From an uncultured Clostridia bacterium (GTDB lineage: Bacteria; Bacillota; Clostridia; Oscillospirales; Ruminococcaceae): a stretch of DNA of 64,000 bases. The stretch is taken from positions 1 through 64,000 of the forward strand of contig CAOKWH010000009.1 of NCBI GenBank assembly GCA_948473085.1. Reading direction: 5' to 3'. A program made the position numbers and the translations under genes. This document shows positions 8,287-17,195 of the stretch, piece after piece. The stretch's first letter is position 1, and each line of letters opens with the position of its first letter. The notes under the pieces were generated by a model that was given only the letters and a program-made list of their open reading frames with translations, was not told the DNA's origin and did not search any database.

Positions 8287-9255
8287 TTATTCATAAAGGT
8301 GACAGGCAACCTGGGAGCTGCCCACCTGCCTCAGCTGGGGTTTTTCCTCCGCACAGCGCTGGGTAGCATGGGGGCAGCGGGTGCGGAACGGGCAGCCGGA
8401 TGGAATATCCAGCGGGGAGGGGATATCCCCGTCCAGCTGCAGGCCAGGGCGGCTACGCATCCGCTCCGGGTCGGGGATGGGAATGGAAGAAAGCAGCGCC
8501 TGGGTATAGGGATGCAGCGGCCTATGGTACAGCTCGCTGCTCTCCCCCACCTCCACCAAGCTGCCCAGATACATGGCGCCAATCCGCTGGGAAATGTGCT
8601 TCACCGCCCCCAGGTCATGGGCGATGAACAGGTAGGAGATACCCCGCTCCTGCTGGATGCGCTCCAACAGATTGATAATCTGTGCCTGGATGGATACATC
8701 CAGCGCCGAGATGGGTTCATCACAGACAATAAATTTCGGGTCCAGCGCCAGGGTGCGGGCGATGGAGATACGCTGCCGCTGTCCGCCGGAAAATTCGTGG
8801 GGATAGCGGCGCACATGGTCTGGTTTCAGGCCCACGGTTTCCAGCAGGCTGCTCACCTTCTCCTCCCGTTCCTTCGGGGAGCCGATGTTATGTATATCCA
8901 TGGGTTCCCGGATAATCTCCCCCACAGTCATACGGGGGTTCAGTGAGGCGTATGGGTCCTGGAAAATCATCTGCATATTCCGGCGAAATTCCTGGAGCTC
9001 CTGCCCGCTCAGGCTGCCGACATCCCTGCCCATAAACTCAATTTTTCCGGCTGTGGGCTCATAAATCTTTACCAGGGTGCGCCCCAGTGTGGATTTGCCG
9101 CAGCCCGATTCCCCCACCAGGCCAAAGGTTTCGTTCTGCATCACCTGGAAGGACACCTCGTTGACCGCTTTTACCACCTGCTTTTTGGCAAACAGGCCGC
9201 CACCCACTGGGAAATGGGTTTTCAGTCCCTCCACTCTCAGGATGGGCTGTTCCAT
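8287..9255 (-). CDS. Oligopeptide ABC transporter ATP-binding protein (OppF/DppF)
   Basis: A 322-residue cytoplasmic ATPase that powers peptide uptake with its partner encoded directly upstream. It shows Walker [10 protein letters not shown], the signature FSGGQRQR, and Walker B FIVCDEP followed by ISALDVS. The C-terminal extension contains the oligopeptide-transporter Cys motif ([11 protein letters not shown] and RCAEEKP), absent from other ABC families. The ATG at 9255 directly follows the stop of the preceding ATPase gene, so translation is probably coupled. It differs from the partner in lacking the GMRQ variant of the signature, which marks it as the F-type subunit. Confidence 0.95.
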   Translation of the reverse strand: MEQPILRVEGLKTHFPVGGGLFAKKQVVKAVNEVSFQVMQNETFGLVGESGCGKSTLGRTLVKIYEPTAGKIEFMGRDVGSLSGQELQEFRRNMQMIFQDPYASLNPRMTVGEIIREPMDIHNIGSPKEREEKVSSLLETVGLKPDHVRRYPHEFSGGQRQRISIARTLALDPKFIVCDEPISALDVSIQAQIINLLERIQQERGISYLFIAHDLGAVKHISQRIGAMYLGSLVEVGESSELYHRPLHPYTQALLSSIPIPDPERMRSRPGLQLDGDIPSPLDIPSGCPFRTRCPHATQRCAEEKPQLRQVGSSQVACHLYE

Positions 9256-10248
9256 CTATATCCCCCCTTTCTCGGTCAACCAGCAGCTGACGCCGTGTGT
9301 TTCGCTGAGCCTTTTCTCCCTGGGCATGTACTGCTTGCATATCTTCATGGCCTGGCTGCAGCGGTCCACAAACGGGCAGCCCGCCGGCGGGGAAATTAAA
9401 TCGGGCGGGGAGCCAGGAATGGGCTGCAGCTCGTTATCGCTCTCCGGGTTGTTGACACAGGCCAGCAGCCCCTGGGTATAGGGGTGCTGCGGGCTGTAAA
9501 AAATCTCATCCGCCAGGCCGGTTTCCACAATCTTGCCGCCATACATGATGTAAATGCGGCTGCAGGCACTGGCCACCACCCCCAGGTCATGGGTGATGAG
9601 GATAACGCCGGAGCCTGTCTTTTCCTTAAGCTCCTTTATCAGTTCAATAATCTTGGCCTGGATGGTCACATCCAGGGCGGTGGTGGGTTCGTCCGCTATA
9701 ATCATCTTGGGGGTGCAGGCCAGCGCTATGGCAATAATCACACGCTGGCGCATGCCGCCGGACAGTTGATGGGGGTACTGCTTCAGCCGCTCCTCCGGGG
9801 AGGGGATGCCCACCTGGGTGAGCAGCTCCACTGCCCGCTGGTGCAGTTCTGCCGCCGGGATTTTCCGGTGGTTTTTCAGCGGCTCCACCAGCTGTTTTTC
9901 AATGGTAAGCACCGGGTTCAGGAAGGACATGGGATCCTGGAAAATCATCGACAGGGTGTTGCCCCGGATACTCTCCATATATTTTTCGTAGGCTTTTTCG
10001 TTTCCATCAAAGTATTTGGGGCTGATTTCCTTGCCGTCAAACAGGATGGAGCCTTCCTCCACCCTGCCATTTTCGCTCAGCAGGCCCATCACCGAATACA
10101 TGGACTGGCTTTTGCCCGAACCGGATTCCCCCACAATGCCCACAATCTCCCCCTGGTCCACCGCCAGGCTGATGCCACGCACCGCCTGCACGCTGCCCTG
10201 CTCGGTGGAAAAGCTAGTGGTCAGGTTTTTTATCTCAAGCAAACTCAT
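9256..10248 (-). CDS. Oligopeptide ABC transporter ATP-binding protein (OppD/DppD)
   Basis: A 330-residue ATPase, the second nucleotide-binding subunit of the peptide importer. Walker A reads GESGSGKSQ, the signature LSGGMRQRV, and Walker [14 protein letters not shown]. The C-terminal domain carries [12 protein letters not shown] and a further Cys, the motif typical of Opp/Dpp ATPases. The LSGGMRQR form and the N-terminal [10 protein letters not shown] identify it as D-type. It lies between the permease gene upstream (12-base gap) and the F-type ATPase downstream (no gap), in the standard B-C-D-F-A order. Confidence 0.95.
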   Translation of the reverse strand: MSLLEIKNLTTSFSTEQGSVQAVRGISLAVDQGEIVGIVGESGSGKSQSMYSVMGLLSENGRVEEGSILFDGKEISPKYFDGNEKAYEKYMESIRGNTLSMIFQDPMSFLNPVLTIEKQLVEPLKNHRKIPAAELHQRAVELLTQVGIPSPEERLKQYPHQLSGGMRQRVIIAIALACTPKMIIADEPTTALDVTIQAKIIELIKELKEKTGSGVILITHDLGVVASACSRIYIMYGGKIVETGLADEIFYSPQHPYTQGLLACVNNPESDNELQPIPGSPPDLISPPAGCPFVDRCSQAMKICKQYMPREKRLSETHGVSCWLTEKGGI

Positions 10249-10260
10249 ACGCTGTTACTC

Positions 10261-11202
10261 CTACTTCTTCTTGGGGTCAAAGGCATCGCTGACGCCGTCC
10301 CCGATAAAGTTCAGCGACAGCATGGTCAGGCAGATAGCCAGGATGGGCCAGATAATCTGGATGGGGTTGCTGCTTTCAATCAGAGTACGGGCCTCGTTGG
10401 CCAGAGTACCCCAGCTGGCGGCCGGAGCCGAAATGCCAATTCCGACAAAGCTGAGAAACGCCTCGGTAAAGATGGCCGACGGCACCAGCAGCGTCACATT
10501 GACAATAATGGAGCCCATACAGTTGATAATCAGATGCTTAAACAGAATCCGAGGGGTGGAAGCCCCCAGTACATAGGCCGCCAGTGCAAATTCCTGCTCC
10601 TTCAGCGACATAACCTGGGCGCGCACCAGCCGGGCCATACCGATCCAGGAGGTGAGGCAGATGCCAATCATAATGGACCCCACATTGGAGCCAAACACCA
10701 GCATGATTAGAATAACAATCAGCAGATTGGGGATGGCATAGAGAATATCCACAATGCGCATCAGCACCATATCCACCTTGCCGCCGATGTAACCGGAAAA
10801 ACCGCCGTACACCACACCAATTACCAGGCAGATAAAGGCCGAGGAAAAGCCGATGAGCAGCGAGATGCGGGCGCCATACATGACGCGGACAAAAATATCC
10901 CGCCCAAACTTGTCAGTGCCCATCGGGTGCTCGGTACAGGGCAGCAGGTTGATGGCGCCATAGTCCATCTGTTCATAGGAATAGGGGGACAGCATGGGCA
11001 CAACAATGGCCATTACTACCATAATCAGCAGGAACACCAACCCGCACAGGGCCAGCTTGTTTTCCTTAAACCGGTGCCAGGCGTCGCTGAGGTAGGTCCG
11101 GGGGGCCGCCGCAATAAATTCGCTGTTTTTTTCGGCTTCGCTCAGCGGTTCAAACAGATCCGGGGTGAGCTGCAGCCCTTCTATATTCTGTATCTGTTCC
11201 AT
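10261..11202 (-). CDS. Oligopeptide ABC transporter permease (OppC/DppC)
   Basis: A 313-residue inner-membrane permease. It starts with a cytoplasmic N-terminal segment, then a hydrophobic helix at about residues 52-75 (LALCGLVFLLIMVVMAIVVP), the linker HPMGTDKFGRDIFVRV typical of OppC, and five further helices. The loop with SWIGMARLVRAQVMSLKEQ, written here in parts as SWIGMARLVRA and QVMSLKEQ, is the EAA motif that docks on the ATPases. It pairs with the permease encoded immediately upstream. Confidence 0.95.
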   Translation of the reverse strand: MEQIQNIEGLQLTPDLFEPLSEAEKNSEFIAAAPRTYLSDAWHRFKENKLALCGLVFLLIMVVMAIVVPMLSPYSYEQMDYGAINLLPCTEHPMGTDKFGRDIFVRVMYGARISLLIGFSSAFICLVIGVVYGGFSGYIGGKVDMVLMRIVDILYAIPNLLIVILIMLVFGSNVGSIMIGICLTSWIGMARLVRAQVMSLKEQEFALAAYVLGASTPRILFKHLIINCMGSIIVNVTLLVPSAIFTEAFLSFVGIGISAPAASWGTLANEARTLIESSNPIQIIWPILAICLTMLSLNFIGDGVSDAFDPKKK

Positions 11203-11211
11203 AATGCACTC

Positions 11212-12144
11212 CTAAGCAGATTTTTTATCCAGCTTCACCCTGGGGTCGATAAACGCCACCAGCATATCGGTGAGAATGTTTACCACAATGATAAAAGAGC
11301 CAAACAGGATAGTCAGCGCCATTATCATGGTATAGTCCCGGTTGGTAACACTGTTGACAAATTCGGAACCGATGCCCGGGATGGAAAACAGGTTCTCAAT
11401 TACAAACGAGCCGGTAATAAGAAAGGCCAGCAGCGGGCCGGCATAGGTTACCACCGGAATCAGGCAGTTTTTCAGCGCATGGCCCAGGATAATCCTGCCT
11501 GTTGGGGTCCCCTTAGACTTGGCCAGTACAATGTAATCCTGCTTCATGACCTCTTTCATGCTGCTGCGCACCAGCCGGGTAATCATGGAAATGGGATACA
11601 GCGCCAGCGAGAAAGCGGGCATTATGTAGTGCAGCGGCGTTTTCAGCCCGATGATGGGCAGCCAGCCCAGCACAACGCCGAACACAATCATCAGCATAAT
11701 AGCATACAAAAAGCTGGGCACACTCACGCCGATAGTGGCAAAAAACATCACCAGGTTTTCCACCCACCTCTGTTTGGTAAAGGCGGCTATTACACCCAGC
11801 AGCACCCCCACCACAATAGCGGTGACAAAGGCTGCAAAGCCCAGCTTCATGGTAGCGGGCAGGCAGCGGGAGATAATGGTAGCGACAGCGGTGCCCTTCC
11901 GGGTCATCGACTCGCCAAAATCGCCGGTGATGGCATTGCGGATATAGATGAAAAACTGCTCCGGAATGGATTTATCCAGATTATACTGGGCATAGAGCAT
12001 CTCCCGTACCTCCGGGGAGAGCTGGGCCAGCTCCCCGCCAAACGGCGAGCCGGGAATAATCTTCATTAAGAAAAATGTTATGGTTGCCAGAGCGGCAAGG
12101 GTCAAAACCCCCACAGCCAAACGCTTTAGCGTATAACGAAGCAC
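11212..12144 (-). CDS. Oligopeptide ABC transporter permease (OppB/DppB)
   Basis: A 310-residue inner-membrane permease, first gene of the peptide transporter operon. It begins with the family's LRYTLKRLAVGVLTLAALAT transmembrane segment and contains PGSPFGGE, then RLVRSSMKEVMKQDYI, the EAA-type loop contacting the ATPases. I place the start at the GTG at 12144 because a G-run (12157-12152) sits seven bases upstream; ATG at 12159 and TTG at 12162 are in frame but have no ribosome binding site. The promoter with its two ARG boxes lies directly upstream. Confidence 0.92.
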   Translation of the reverse strand: MLRYTLKRLAVGVLTLAALATITFFLMKIIPGSPFGGELAQLSPEVREMLYAQYNLDKSIPEQFFIYIRNAITGDFGESMTRKGTAVATIISRCLPATMKLGFAAFVTAIVVGVLLGVIAAFTKQRWVENLVMFFATIGVSVPSFLYAIMLMIVFGVVLGWLPIIGLKTPLHYIMPAFSLALYPISMITRLVRSSMKEVMKQDYIVLAKSKGTPTGRIILGHALKNCLIPVVTYAGPLLAFLITGSFVIENLFSIPGIGSEFVNSVTNRDYTMIMALTILFGSFIIVVNILTDMLVAFIDPRVKLDKKSA

Positions 12145-12164
12145 TGTTTTACCCCCCATCAAGT

Positions 12165-12182
12165 TATGAATAATTATTCAAT
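12165..12182. promoter_or_regulatory. ARG box 1 (ArgR/AhrC operator)
   Basis: The core TGAATAATTATTCA (12167-12180) is a perfect palindrome, and with flanks it matches the 18-base ARG box wnTGAATwwwwATTCAnw at every position. It sits about 25-40 bases downstream of the predicted transcription start of the peptide transporter operon. Confidence 0.7.
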
Positions 12183-12209
12183 CTACATCGAGCTTCTGTA
12201 ATATGTATT

Positions 12210-12238
12210 ATCATATACCTGAGACTGGCTTTTGTCAA
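12210..12238 (-). promoter_or_regulatory. Sigma-A promoter of the peptide transporter operon
   Basis: On the minus strand TTGACA (12238-12233), 17 bases, TATGAT (12215-12210): nearly ideal. It lies between the two ARG boxes. Confidence 0.85.
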
Positions 12239-12245
12239 GAAAAGT

Positions 12246-12263
12246 TTTGAATAAATATTCAAC
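12246..12263. promoter_or_regulatory. ARG box 2 (ArgR/AhrC operator)
   Basis: TGAATAAATATTCA (12248-12261) with flanks matches 17 of 18 ARG-box positions. It lies 81 bases from box 1, between the -35 elements of the two divergent promoters, about 7 bases from the leftward -35 and 18 bases from the rightward one. Confidence 0.65.
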
Positions 12264-12281
12264 AAAATATGTATATCTCTA

Positions 12282-12310
12282 TTGCAAAATTTTGTGTTTC
12301 GTGGTACAAT
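12282..12310 (+). promoter_or_regulatory. Sigma-A promoter of the S9 peptidase gene
   Basis: TTGCAA (12282-12287), 17 bases, TACAAT (12305-12310). The 5' leader to the start codon is about 155 bases and includes the imperfect palindrome AATAGT-ATA-ACTATT (12358-12372). Confidence 0.75.
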
Positions 12311-12472
12311 CCGCTTGTATTCAGTGGTTTTTCATTGCAGTTCAGCTAATCTGCAAGAATAGTATAACTATTATATGCACATCTGCCTATTCTATGGAAA
12401 ACCCCGGCCCGCCCCCAAAAATCGGTGCGGCGGACTGCATAAACCCAGCAAATTATACATGGAGGAATGAAT

Positions 12473-14407
12473 ATGCAACCAATTGTAAAGGAGGATTTGC
12501 TCTCCTACCGTTTCCTGTCCGGCATTGCGGCCTCCCCTTTTGAGGAGAAAGCCGTATTTTCCGTGGCAGTGCAGGACACCAAAAGCAACACCTATAAAAC
12601 CAACCTCTATTGCCTGGACCTTGCCACCGAGAAGGTGGAAAAACTCACCAGCCATGGCAAATCCGGGGCCTTTCTGTTCAATGGCCCCGGCGTGCTCCTC
12701 TGCCAGAAAAAGAGCAAAAAGCCCTATCAAACCGACTATGAATATTTCCATCTCGACAGCAAAAAGGCCGAGCCCGCCTTTACCATCCCCTACCCGGTGA
12801 ACAAGCTGGAAAAGCTCTACGGCAGCCTGTACCTGGTAAACGCCGATGTGGATATCAACCGGGATGAAACGCTGTCCGATGCGGAACAGAAGGCTGAGGA
12901 GGACTACATCAAAATCCAGGAGCTGCCGTTCTGGGACAACGGCGTGGGCTATGTCAGCGGCCACCGGGACACCCTGTTTTTGTTCGATTCTGCCACCGGC
13001 AGCCTCCAGCGCCTCACCGATCTGCACCTTTCGGTGGGCAATGTAGCCGTATCCCCGGATAAGGAGGACCTCTACTTCACCGGCTACACCTATACCCAGG
13101 CCAAATATGACCGAAACGCCCTGTACCACTATCATCTGCCTCAGGGTAAACTAACCCAGGTAATCCCCCAGGGCACCCTGCGCATTGGCCAGCTGCAGTT
13201 TGTGGACAAAACACTGTTTGTGGCTGCTTCTTATTGCGACAAACTGGGCGGCACCGAGAAAAACGACTGGTACACCCTAACACCGGACGGCCTGAAAAAG
13301 GTGCTGGACAACGACTACACCATCGGCTGCAACATCTCCACCGACTGCCGCTACGGGCGCTCCGCCGCACTGGGCGCCTATCAGGGCGGGCTGCTGTACC
13401 TGTCCACCTATGGCAAGGTGTGCTCCCCCAAGCTGCTGAATGCCAACGGGGAGCTGCCTGCCCCCTTCTCCTTTGACGGGGCTGTGAACGGCATTGCTGT
13501 TAAAGGGCAAAACATCCTGTTTATAGCCATGAAAAAGGGGGAGCTGCAGGAGCTGTACCTGTTTGATGGCAAGGCGGTGCGTCAAATCACCCAAATGAAT
13601 ACCGATGCCCTGTCAGACAAGTATGTGGGACAGCCGGAATACTGCGGCTTTACCAACTCCCAGGGCACCTGGATTGACGGCTGGGTTATCCGGCCCTTTG
13701 GCTATCAGGAGGGCAACCAGTACCCCGCCCTGCTCTCGATGCACGGCGGCCCCTGTGTGGCCTGGGGGGAACTGTTTGTGCACGAAATGCAGATGCTGGC
13801 CAGCATGGGCTACTTTGTGTTCTTCTGCAACCCCCGGGGGTCGGATGGCCGGGGCGCCAAATTTGCCGATATTAAAAATAAGTACGGCACAGTGGATTTT
13901 GAAGACTTTATGGAGTTTACCGACCATGTACTGGAGTGCTACCCCCAGATAGACAGCGGACGGCTGGGTGTGCTGGGCGGCAGTTACGGCGGCTTTATGA
14001 CCAACTGGATCATTGGCAATACCACCCGGTTTGCGGCGGCGGTGTCCCAGCGATCCTTCTGCAACCCCATCAGCGACTTTGGCAACTCCTGCATTGGCTA
14101 CACCTTCGATGCCAAAGAGTTTGCCGCCACCCCCTGGAACGGCCTGGATCGGATGTGGGACCACGCCCCGCTCAAATATGCCCCCAATGTAAAAACCCCC
14201 ACCCTGTTTATCCACTCGTTGGAGGACTACAACTGCCCGCTCTCCCAGGGCTTTGAGATGTTCACCGCCCTAAAATACCACGGCGTCACCAGCGAGATGG
14301 TGCTGTTTAAGGGGGAAAACCACGAGCTTTCCCGCTCCGGCAAGCCGCTGCACCGGATGCGCCGTTTGGCCGAAATTAGCCGCTGGTTTGAAACCTATCT
14401 GAAATAA
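12473..14407 (+). CDS. S9 family peptidase (prolyl oligopeptidase / acylaminoacyl peptidase type)
   Basis: A 644-residue serine peptidase with no signal peptide, so cytoplasmic. The N-terminal two-thirds is a beta-propeller with repeated WD-like segments (for example VAVSPDKEDLYFTGY); the C-terminal 250 residues are the alpha/beta-hydrolase catalytic domain. The nucleophile Ser504 is in GGSYGGF, with Asp585 in HSLEDYNCP and His617 in GENHELSRSG completing the triad. HGGP and NPRGSDG (oxyanion region) are also present. It would cleave short peptides, fitting its divergent position opposite a peptide importer. The ATG at 12473 has GGAGG seven bases upstream; an ATG at 12467 is too close to it. 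Confidence 0.94.
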   Translation: MQPIVKEDLLSYRFLSGIAASPFEEKAVFSVAVQDTKSNTYKTNLYCLDLATEKVEKLTSHGKSGAFLFNGPGVLLCQKKSKKPYQTDYEYFHLDSKKAEPAFTIPYPVNKLEKLYGSLYLVNADVDINRDETLSDAEQKAEEDYIKIQELPFWDNGVGYVSGHRDTLFLFDSATGSLQRLTDLHLSVGNVAVSPDKEDLYFTGYTYTQAKYDRNALYHYHLPQGKLTQVIPQGTLRIGQLQFVDKTLFVAASYCDKLGGTEKNDWYTLTPDGLKKVLDNDYTIGCNISTDCRYGRSAALGAYQGGLLYLSTYGKVCSPKLLNANGELPAPFSFDGAVNGIAVKGQNILFIAMKKGELQELYLFDGKAVRQITQMNTDALSDKYVGQPEYCGFTNSQGTWIDGWVIRPFGYQEGNQYPALLSMHGGPCVAWGELFVHEMQMLASMGYFVFFCNPRGSDGRGAKFADIKNKYGTVDFEDFMEFTDHVLECYPQIDSGRLGVLGGSYGGFMTNWIIGNTTRFAAAVSQRSFCNPISDFGNSCIGYTFDAKEFAATPWNGLDRMWDHAPLKYAPNVKTPTLFIHSLEDYNCPLSQGFEMFTALKYHGVTSEMVLFKGENHELSRSGKPLHRMRRLAEISRWFETYLK

Positions 14408-14412
14408 ACCCC

Positions 14413-14445
14413 GCCGCCCTGGCTCAAACCCGGGGCGGCATTATT
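14413..14445 (+). terminator. Putative terminator after the S9 peptidase gene
   Basis: GCCGCCC (14413-14419) and GGGCGGC (14433-14439) form a 7-bp GC stem; the following sequence is only moderately T-rich. Confidence 0.55.
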
Positions 14446-14511
14446 ACGCGGTTTTGGTGGAAAACCGCCCGCTGCTGTGGTAGACTGGGTGTAAAAAAAG
14501 GGGGAATCACC

Positions 14512-15018
14512 ATGCAGTGCAGAAAATACTACGCCCTTATAGGCGTGATGGCGGCGCTCAGCATCCTCTTTTTCTTTGATATCAAATGGATGGTGTGGGG
14601 GCTCAATATTTTAATGCTGGATGTCTTTGCTGTTTCAGCCTGGGGGCTTTGCCTGCTCTGGAAGTGGGCCGGCAATAACAGCAGCCGGGAACTGCCGGCA
14701 GCCATCGCCGCCTGCTTTATCACACTGGGTGCCTTCCTGCTATCGGTCAGCGGTTTTTTCGGTTCCTATATCGAGTGCACCGAGCCGCAAACCCGCCGCA
14801 CCTTCGTGGCAGAGTATTACGATACCGGCCTGCATAACCAGGGTAGTGTCAGGCTGTATGAGCGGTTCGGCCCCCTGCTGCTGCCCTGTGACACCGAGGA
14901 ATATGTTGGGAACTTCCTCTTGCACGATGCGCCAAGCGCTCGCCTCAGCGAGGATGGGGAGCATATTGTGGTGGCCTATTTCTTTTTACAGCCTGTTTTC
15001 CTGCTTCCGCTAAATTAG
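14512..15018 (+). CDS. Hypothetical membrane protein
   Basis: A 168-residue protein with three predicted transmembrane segments: about residues 9-30, 32-52 and 65-85. These are followed by a soluble domain of some 80 residues containing a Cys-flanked stretch (ECTEPQTRRTF, then LLLPCDTEEY). The arrangement suggests a small integral protein with an extracytoplasmic or cytoplasmic tail. A short Gly-rich ribosome binding site precedes the ATG. The neighbours (S9 peptidase before, prmA after with its own promoter) give no hint of function, and I do not recognise a family. Confidence 0.75.
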   Translation: MQCRKYYALIGVMAALSILFFFDIKWMVWGLNILMLDVFAVSAWGLCLLWKWAGNNSSRELPAAIAACFITLGAFLLSVSGFFGSYIECTEPQTRRTFVAEYYDTGLHNQGSVRLYERFGPLLLPCDTEEYVGNFLLHDAPSARLSEDGEHIVVAYFFLQPVFLLPLN

Positions 15019-15037
15019 TGCCAGGAGCCGCTTCCCC

Positions 15038-15066
15038 TTGTGAAGCCGTGCTTTTTTTGATATGAT
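15038..15066 (+). promoter_or_regulatory. Sigma-A promoter of the prmA-rsmE operon
   Basis: TTGTGA (15038-15043), 17 bases, TATGAT (15061-15066), about 60 bases upstream of the prmA start. Confidence 0.65.
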
Positions 15067-15130
15067 GGTAACAGGCCGGCGCGCAAAAAAAGCTGGACAA
15101 CGAGAGAAAAACCTTTTGGGAGGATAAAAG

Positions 15131-16051
15131 ATGGACTGGACCGAACTTACTATAGAAATTGCTGCTGATGCTGTGGATTCCGCCGCAGCCATTGCCCAGA
15201 TGGTGGTGCCCTACGGCATTTACATTGAGGATTATTCCGACCTGCGCACCGAAGCGCCCAAAATTGCCCATATCGACCTGATTGACGAGGAACTGCTGCA
15301 AAAGGATGTAACCAAGGCGCTGATTCATGTCTATATCAGCCCGGACGATAATCCGGCCGAGGCCATTGCCTTTTTAAGTGAAAAGTACACCGCCGCCGGC
15401 ATTGCCAACACCATCTCCACCCAGAATGTCCGGCAGGAGGAATGGGCCACCGCCTGGAAAACCTACTACCATCCCACCAAATTGGGAGAGCGGCTGGTGG
15501 TTTGCCCCAGCTGGGAAAGCTATGAGCGCACCGGGGACGAGGTGGTCATTACGCTGGATCCCGGCATGGCCTTCGGCACCGGCAGCCATGACACTACCCG
15601 GCTATGCCTGCAGCTGCTGGAACAGCAGTGCGCACCCGGCAAGCAGGTACTGGATATTGGCAGCGGCAGCGGCATTTTGGCCATCTCCTCCGCCCTACTG
15701 GGCTGCAAACGGGCTGTGGGGGTGGAGATTGACCCCACCGCTGTGCGGGTTGCCAGGGAAAACAGCGCCATCAACCACACCGATGATCGGGTGGAGTTCC
15801 TCTGCGGCGACCTGGTGCAGCAGGTCAGCGGCAAATATGATATTGTCTGCGCCAACATTGTAGCGGATGTTATCATCCGTCTGCTGCCGGATGTGGGGCA
15901 GTTCATGGCAGAAAATGCCGTTATCATCCTCTCCGGCATTATTGATGAGCGGGAGGGCGATGTGCTGGCCGCTTTGGAGCGGCATGCCTTCCAGGTAACC
16001 CAGCGCCGGGAATCGGCCGGATGGGTGGCCCTGCTGTGCGAAAAGAGGTAG
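15131..16051 (+). CDS. prmA: Ribosomal protein L11 methyltransferase PrmA
   Basis: A 306-residue class I SAM-dependent methyltransferase that trimethylates ribosomal protein L11. The N-terminal ~100 residues form the L11-recognition domain; the catalytic domain begins with DPGMAFGTGSHDTT (about 143-156) and continues with the SAM-binding motif LDIGSGSGILAI, the acidic residue in GVEIDP, and CANIVADVI, the NxxA-type catalytic loop of PrmA. GGAGG precedes the ATG at 15131. The next gene, rsmE, starts six bases after its stop, a pairing conserved across Firmicutes (often downstream of dnaJ, which is not here). Confidence 0.96.
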   Translation: MDWTELTIEIAADAVDSAAAIAQMVVPYGIYIEDYSDLRTEAPKIAHIDLIDEELLQKDVTKALIHVYISPDDNPAEAIAFLSEKYTAAGIANTISTQNVRQEEWATAWKTYYHPTKLGERLVVCPSWESYERTGDEVVITLDPGMAFGTGSHDTTRLCLQLLEQQCAPGKQVLDIGSGSGILAISSALLGCKRAVGVEIDPTAVRVARENSAINHTDDRVEFLCGDLVQQVSGKYDIVCANIVADVIIRLLPDVGQFMAENAVIILSGIIDEREGDVLAALERHAFQVTQRRESAGWVALLCEKR

Positions 16052-16057
16052 CCCACC

Positions 16058-16783
16058 GTGCCAAGATTTTTTTGCAATAATATTGCCGGGGGCAAGGCGG
16101 TGCTCACCGGGGAGGACGCCGCCCACATCGCCCGGTCGCTGCGGATGCAGCCCGGCGAACACCTGACCCTGTGCGATTTGCAGGGCACCGACTTTGACTG
16201 TGTCATCGATTTTGTTTCCCCCAAGGAGGTTTTTCTCACTGTGGTGAAAAGCGGCCCCTGCACCACCGAGCCATCGGTCTTTGTCCGGCTGTATATGGCC
16301 CTGCCCAAGGCCGAAAAGATGGAACTGATTGTACAAAAGGCGGTGGAACTGGGGGTTGGGGAAATTATCCCGGTGATGACCCACCGGTGCGTTTCCCGGC
16401 CGGACGAAAAAAGCCTTGCTAAAAAGCTGGAACGCTGGAACCGCATTGCCGGGGAGGCTGCCAAGCAGAGCATGCGGGGGCGCCTGCCCCAGGTGCGGCC
16501 CCTGCTGCCCTTCCGGGAGGCTGTGCAGGAAATGTTAAAGGCGGACAGCGCCCTGCTGTTTTATGAGCGCAGCACCCTGCCCATGCAAAAGGCCCTGGGC
16601 TGCATCCATACCTCTGCCAGCATGCTGGTGGGGGCCGAGGGCGGCTTTGAGGAGAGCGAGGTGGCCTATGCTTTGGAACAGGGGGTGGAATCGGTGACGC
16701 TGGGGCCCCGGATTCTTCGGTGTGAAACAGCGCCGCTGGCCGCCCTGAGTGTTTTGATGTACCAAACCGGGAATATGGACTGA
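16058..16783 (+). CDS. rsmE: 16S rRNA (uracil-1498-N3)-methyltransferase RsmE
   Basis: A 241-residue SPOUT-fold enzyme that methylates U1498 of 16S rRNA using SAM. An N-terminal PUA-like domain (MPRFFCNN, then EDAAHIARSLRMQPGE) is followed by the knotted domain with KAEKMELIVQKAVELGVGEI in parts (KAEKMELIVQKA, ELGVGEI), VGAEGGFEESEV and the final LGPRILRCETA. The start is a GTG at 16058. It is translationally linked to prmA, six bases upstream. Length and motifs are typical. Confidence 0.96.
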   Translation: MPRFFCNNIAGGKAVLTGEDAAHIARSLRMQPGEHLTLCDLQGTDFDCVIDFVSPKEVFLTVVKSGPCTTEPSVFVRLYMALPKAEKMELIVQKAVELGVGEIIPVMTHRCVSRPDEKSLAKKLERWNRIAGEAAKQSMRGRLPQVRPLLPFREAVQEMLKADSALLFYERSTLPMQKALGCIHTSASMLVGAEGGFEESEVAYALEQGVESVTLGPRILRCETAPLAALSVLMYQTGNMD

Positions 16784-16818
16784 TTTTAGCTAAAAACCAT
16801 GCAGACAGAAAGGGATTT

Positions 16819-17160
16819 ATGGATATTTGGGAAAAAGGGCCATACAAGGAAATATGGGTCTGTCCACAAGAAACCCCGGAGGACGAACGGGCCATGATGG
16901 CCTTAATCAACGGGGATTGGGGCTGGCTGATGTACCTGCGGGAGGAGGGAGATTCCGGCTTTAGCTCCCGAAACCCGGATTATACCGGCACAGAGGGAGA
17001 TGGGAACAAGATGGAGTTCCTGCTCTCCAACGGGCAGATGGATTTCTACCCGCTCTCCTACCTTCTCCCCGCAGAACAGGTGCTGCGGGCGCTGGACTAT
17101 TTTGAAACTTACCACCGGCTGCCCGAATTTATAACCTGGCATGACGACGCATTTCTATAA
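16819..17160 (+). CDS. Imm1-like small protein (possible orphan immunity protein)
   Basis: A 113-residue soluble acidic protein. Its second half resembles the Imm1 immunity family of polymorphic toxin systems: FLLSNGQMDFYPLSYLLP, then AEQVLRALDYFETYHRLP and a closing ITWHDD, the typical pattern of a strand, a helix with alanines and a Trp-ending strand. No toxin gene is adjacent; it follows rsmE by 35 bases and precedes a HAD phosphatase. The family call rests on my pattern memory and is moderate. If correct, it would protect against a nuclease or deaminase toxin delivered by neighbours. Confidence 0.5.
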   Translation: MDIWEKGPYKEIWVCPQETPEDERAMMALINGDWGWLMYLREEGDSGFSSRNPDYTGTEGDGNKMEFLLSNGQMDFYPLSYLLPAEQVLRALDYFETYHRLPEFITWHDDAFL

Positions 17161-17195
17161 AAAATTACACCATACTTGAAAGTGAGGCGAATGGT

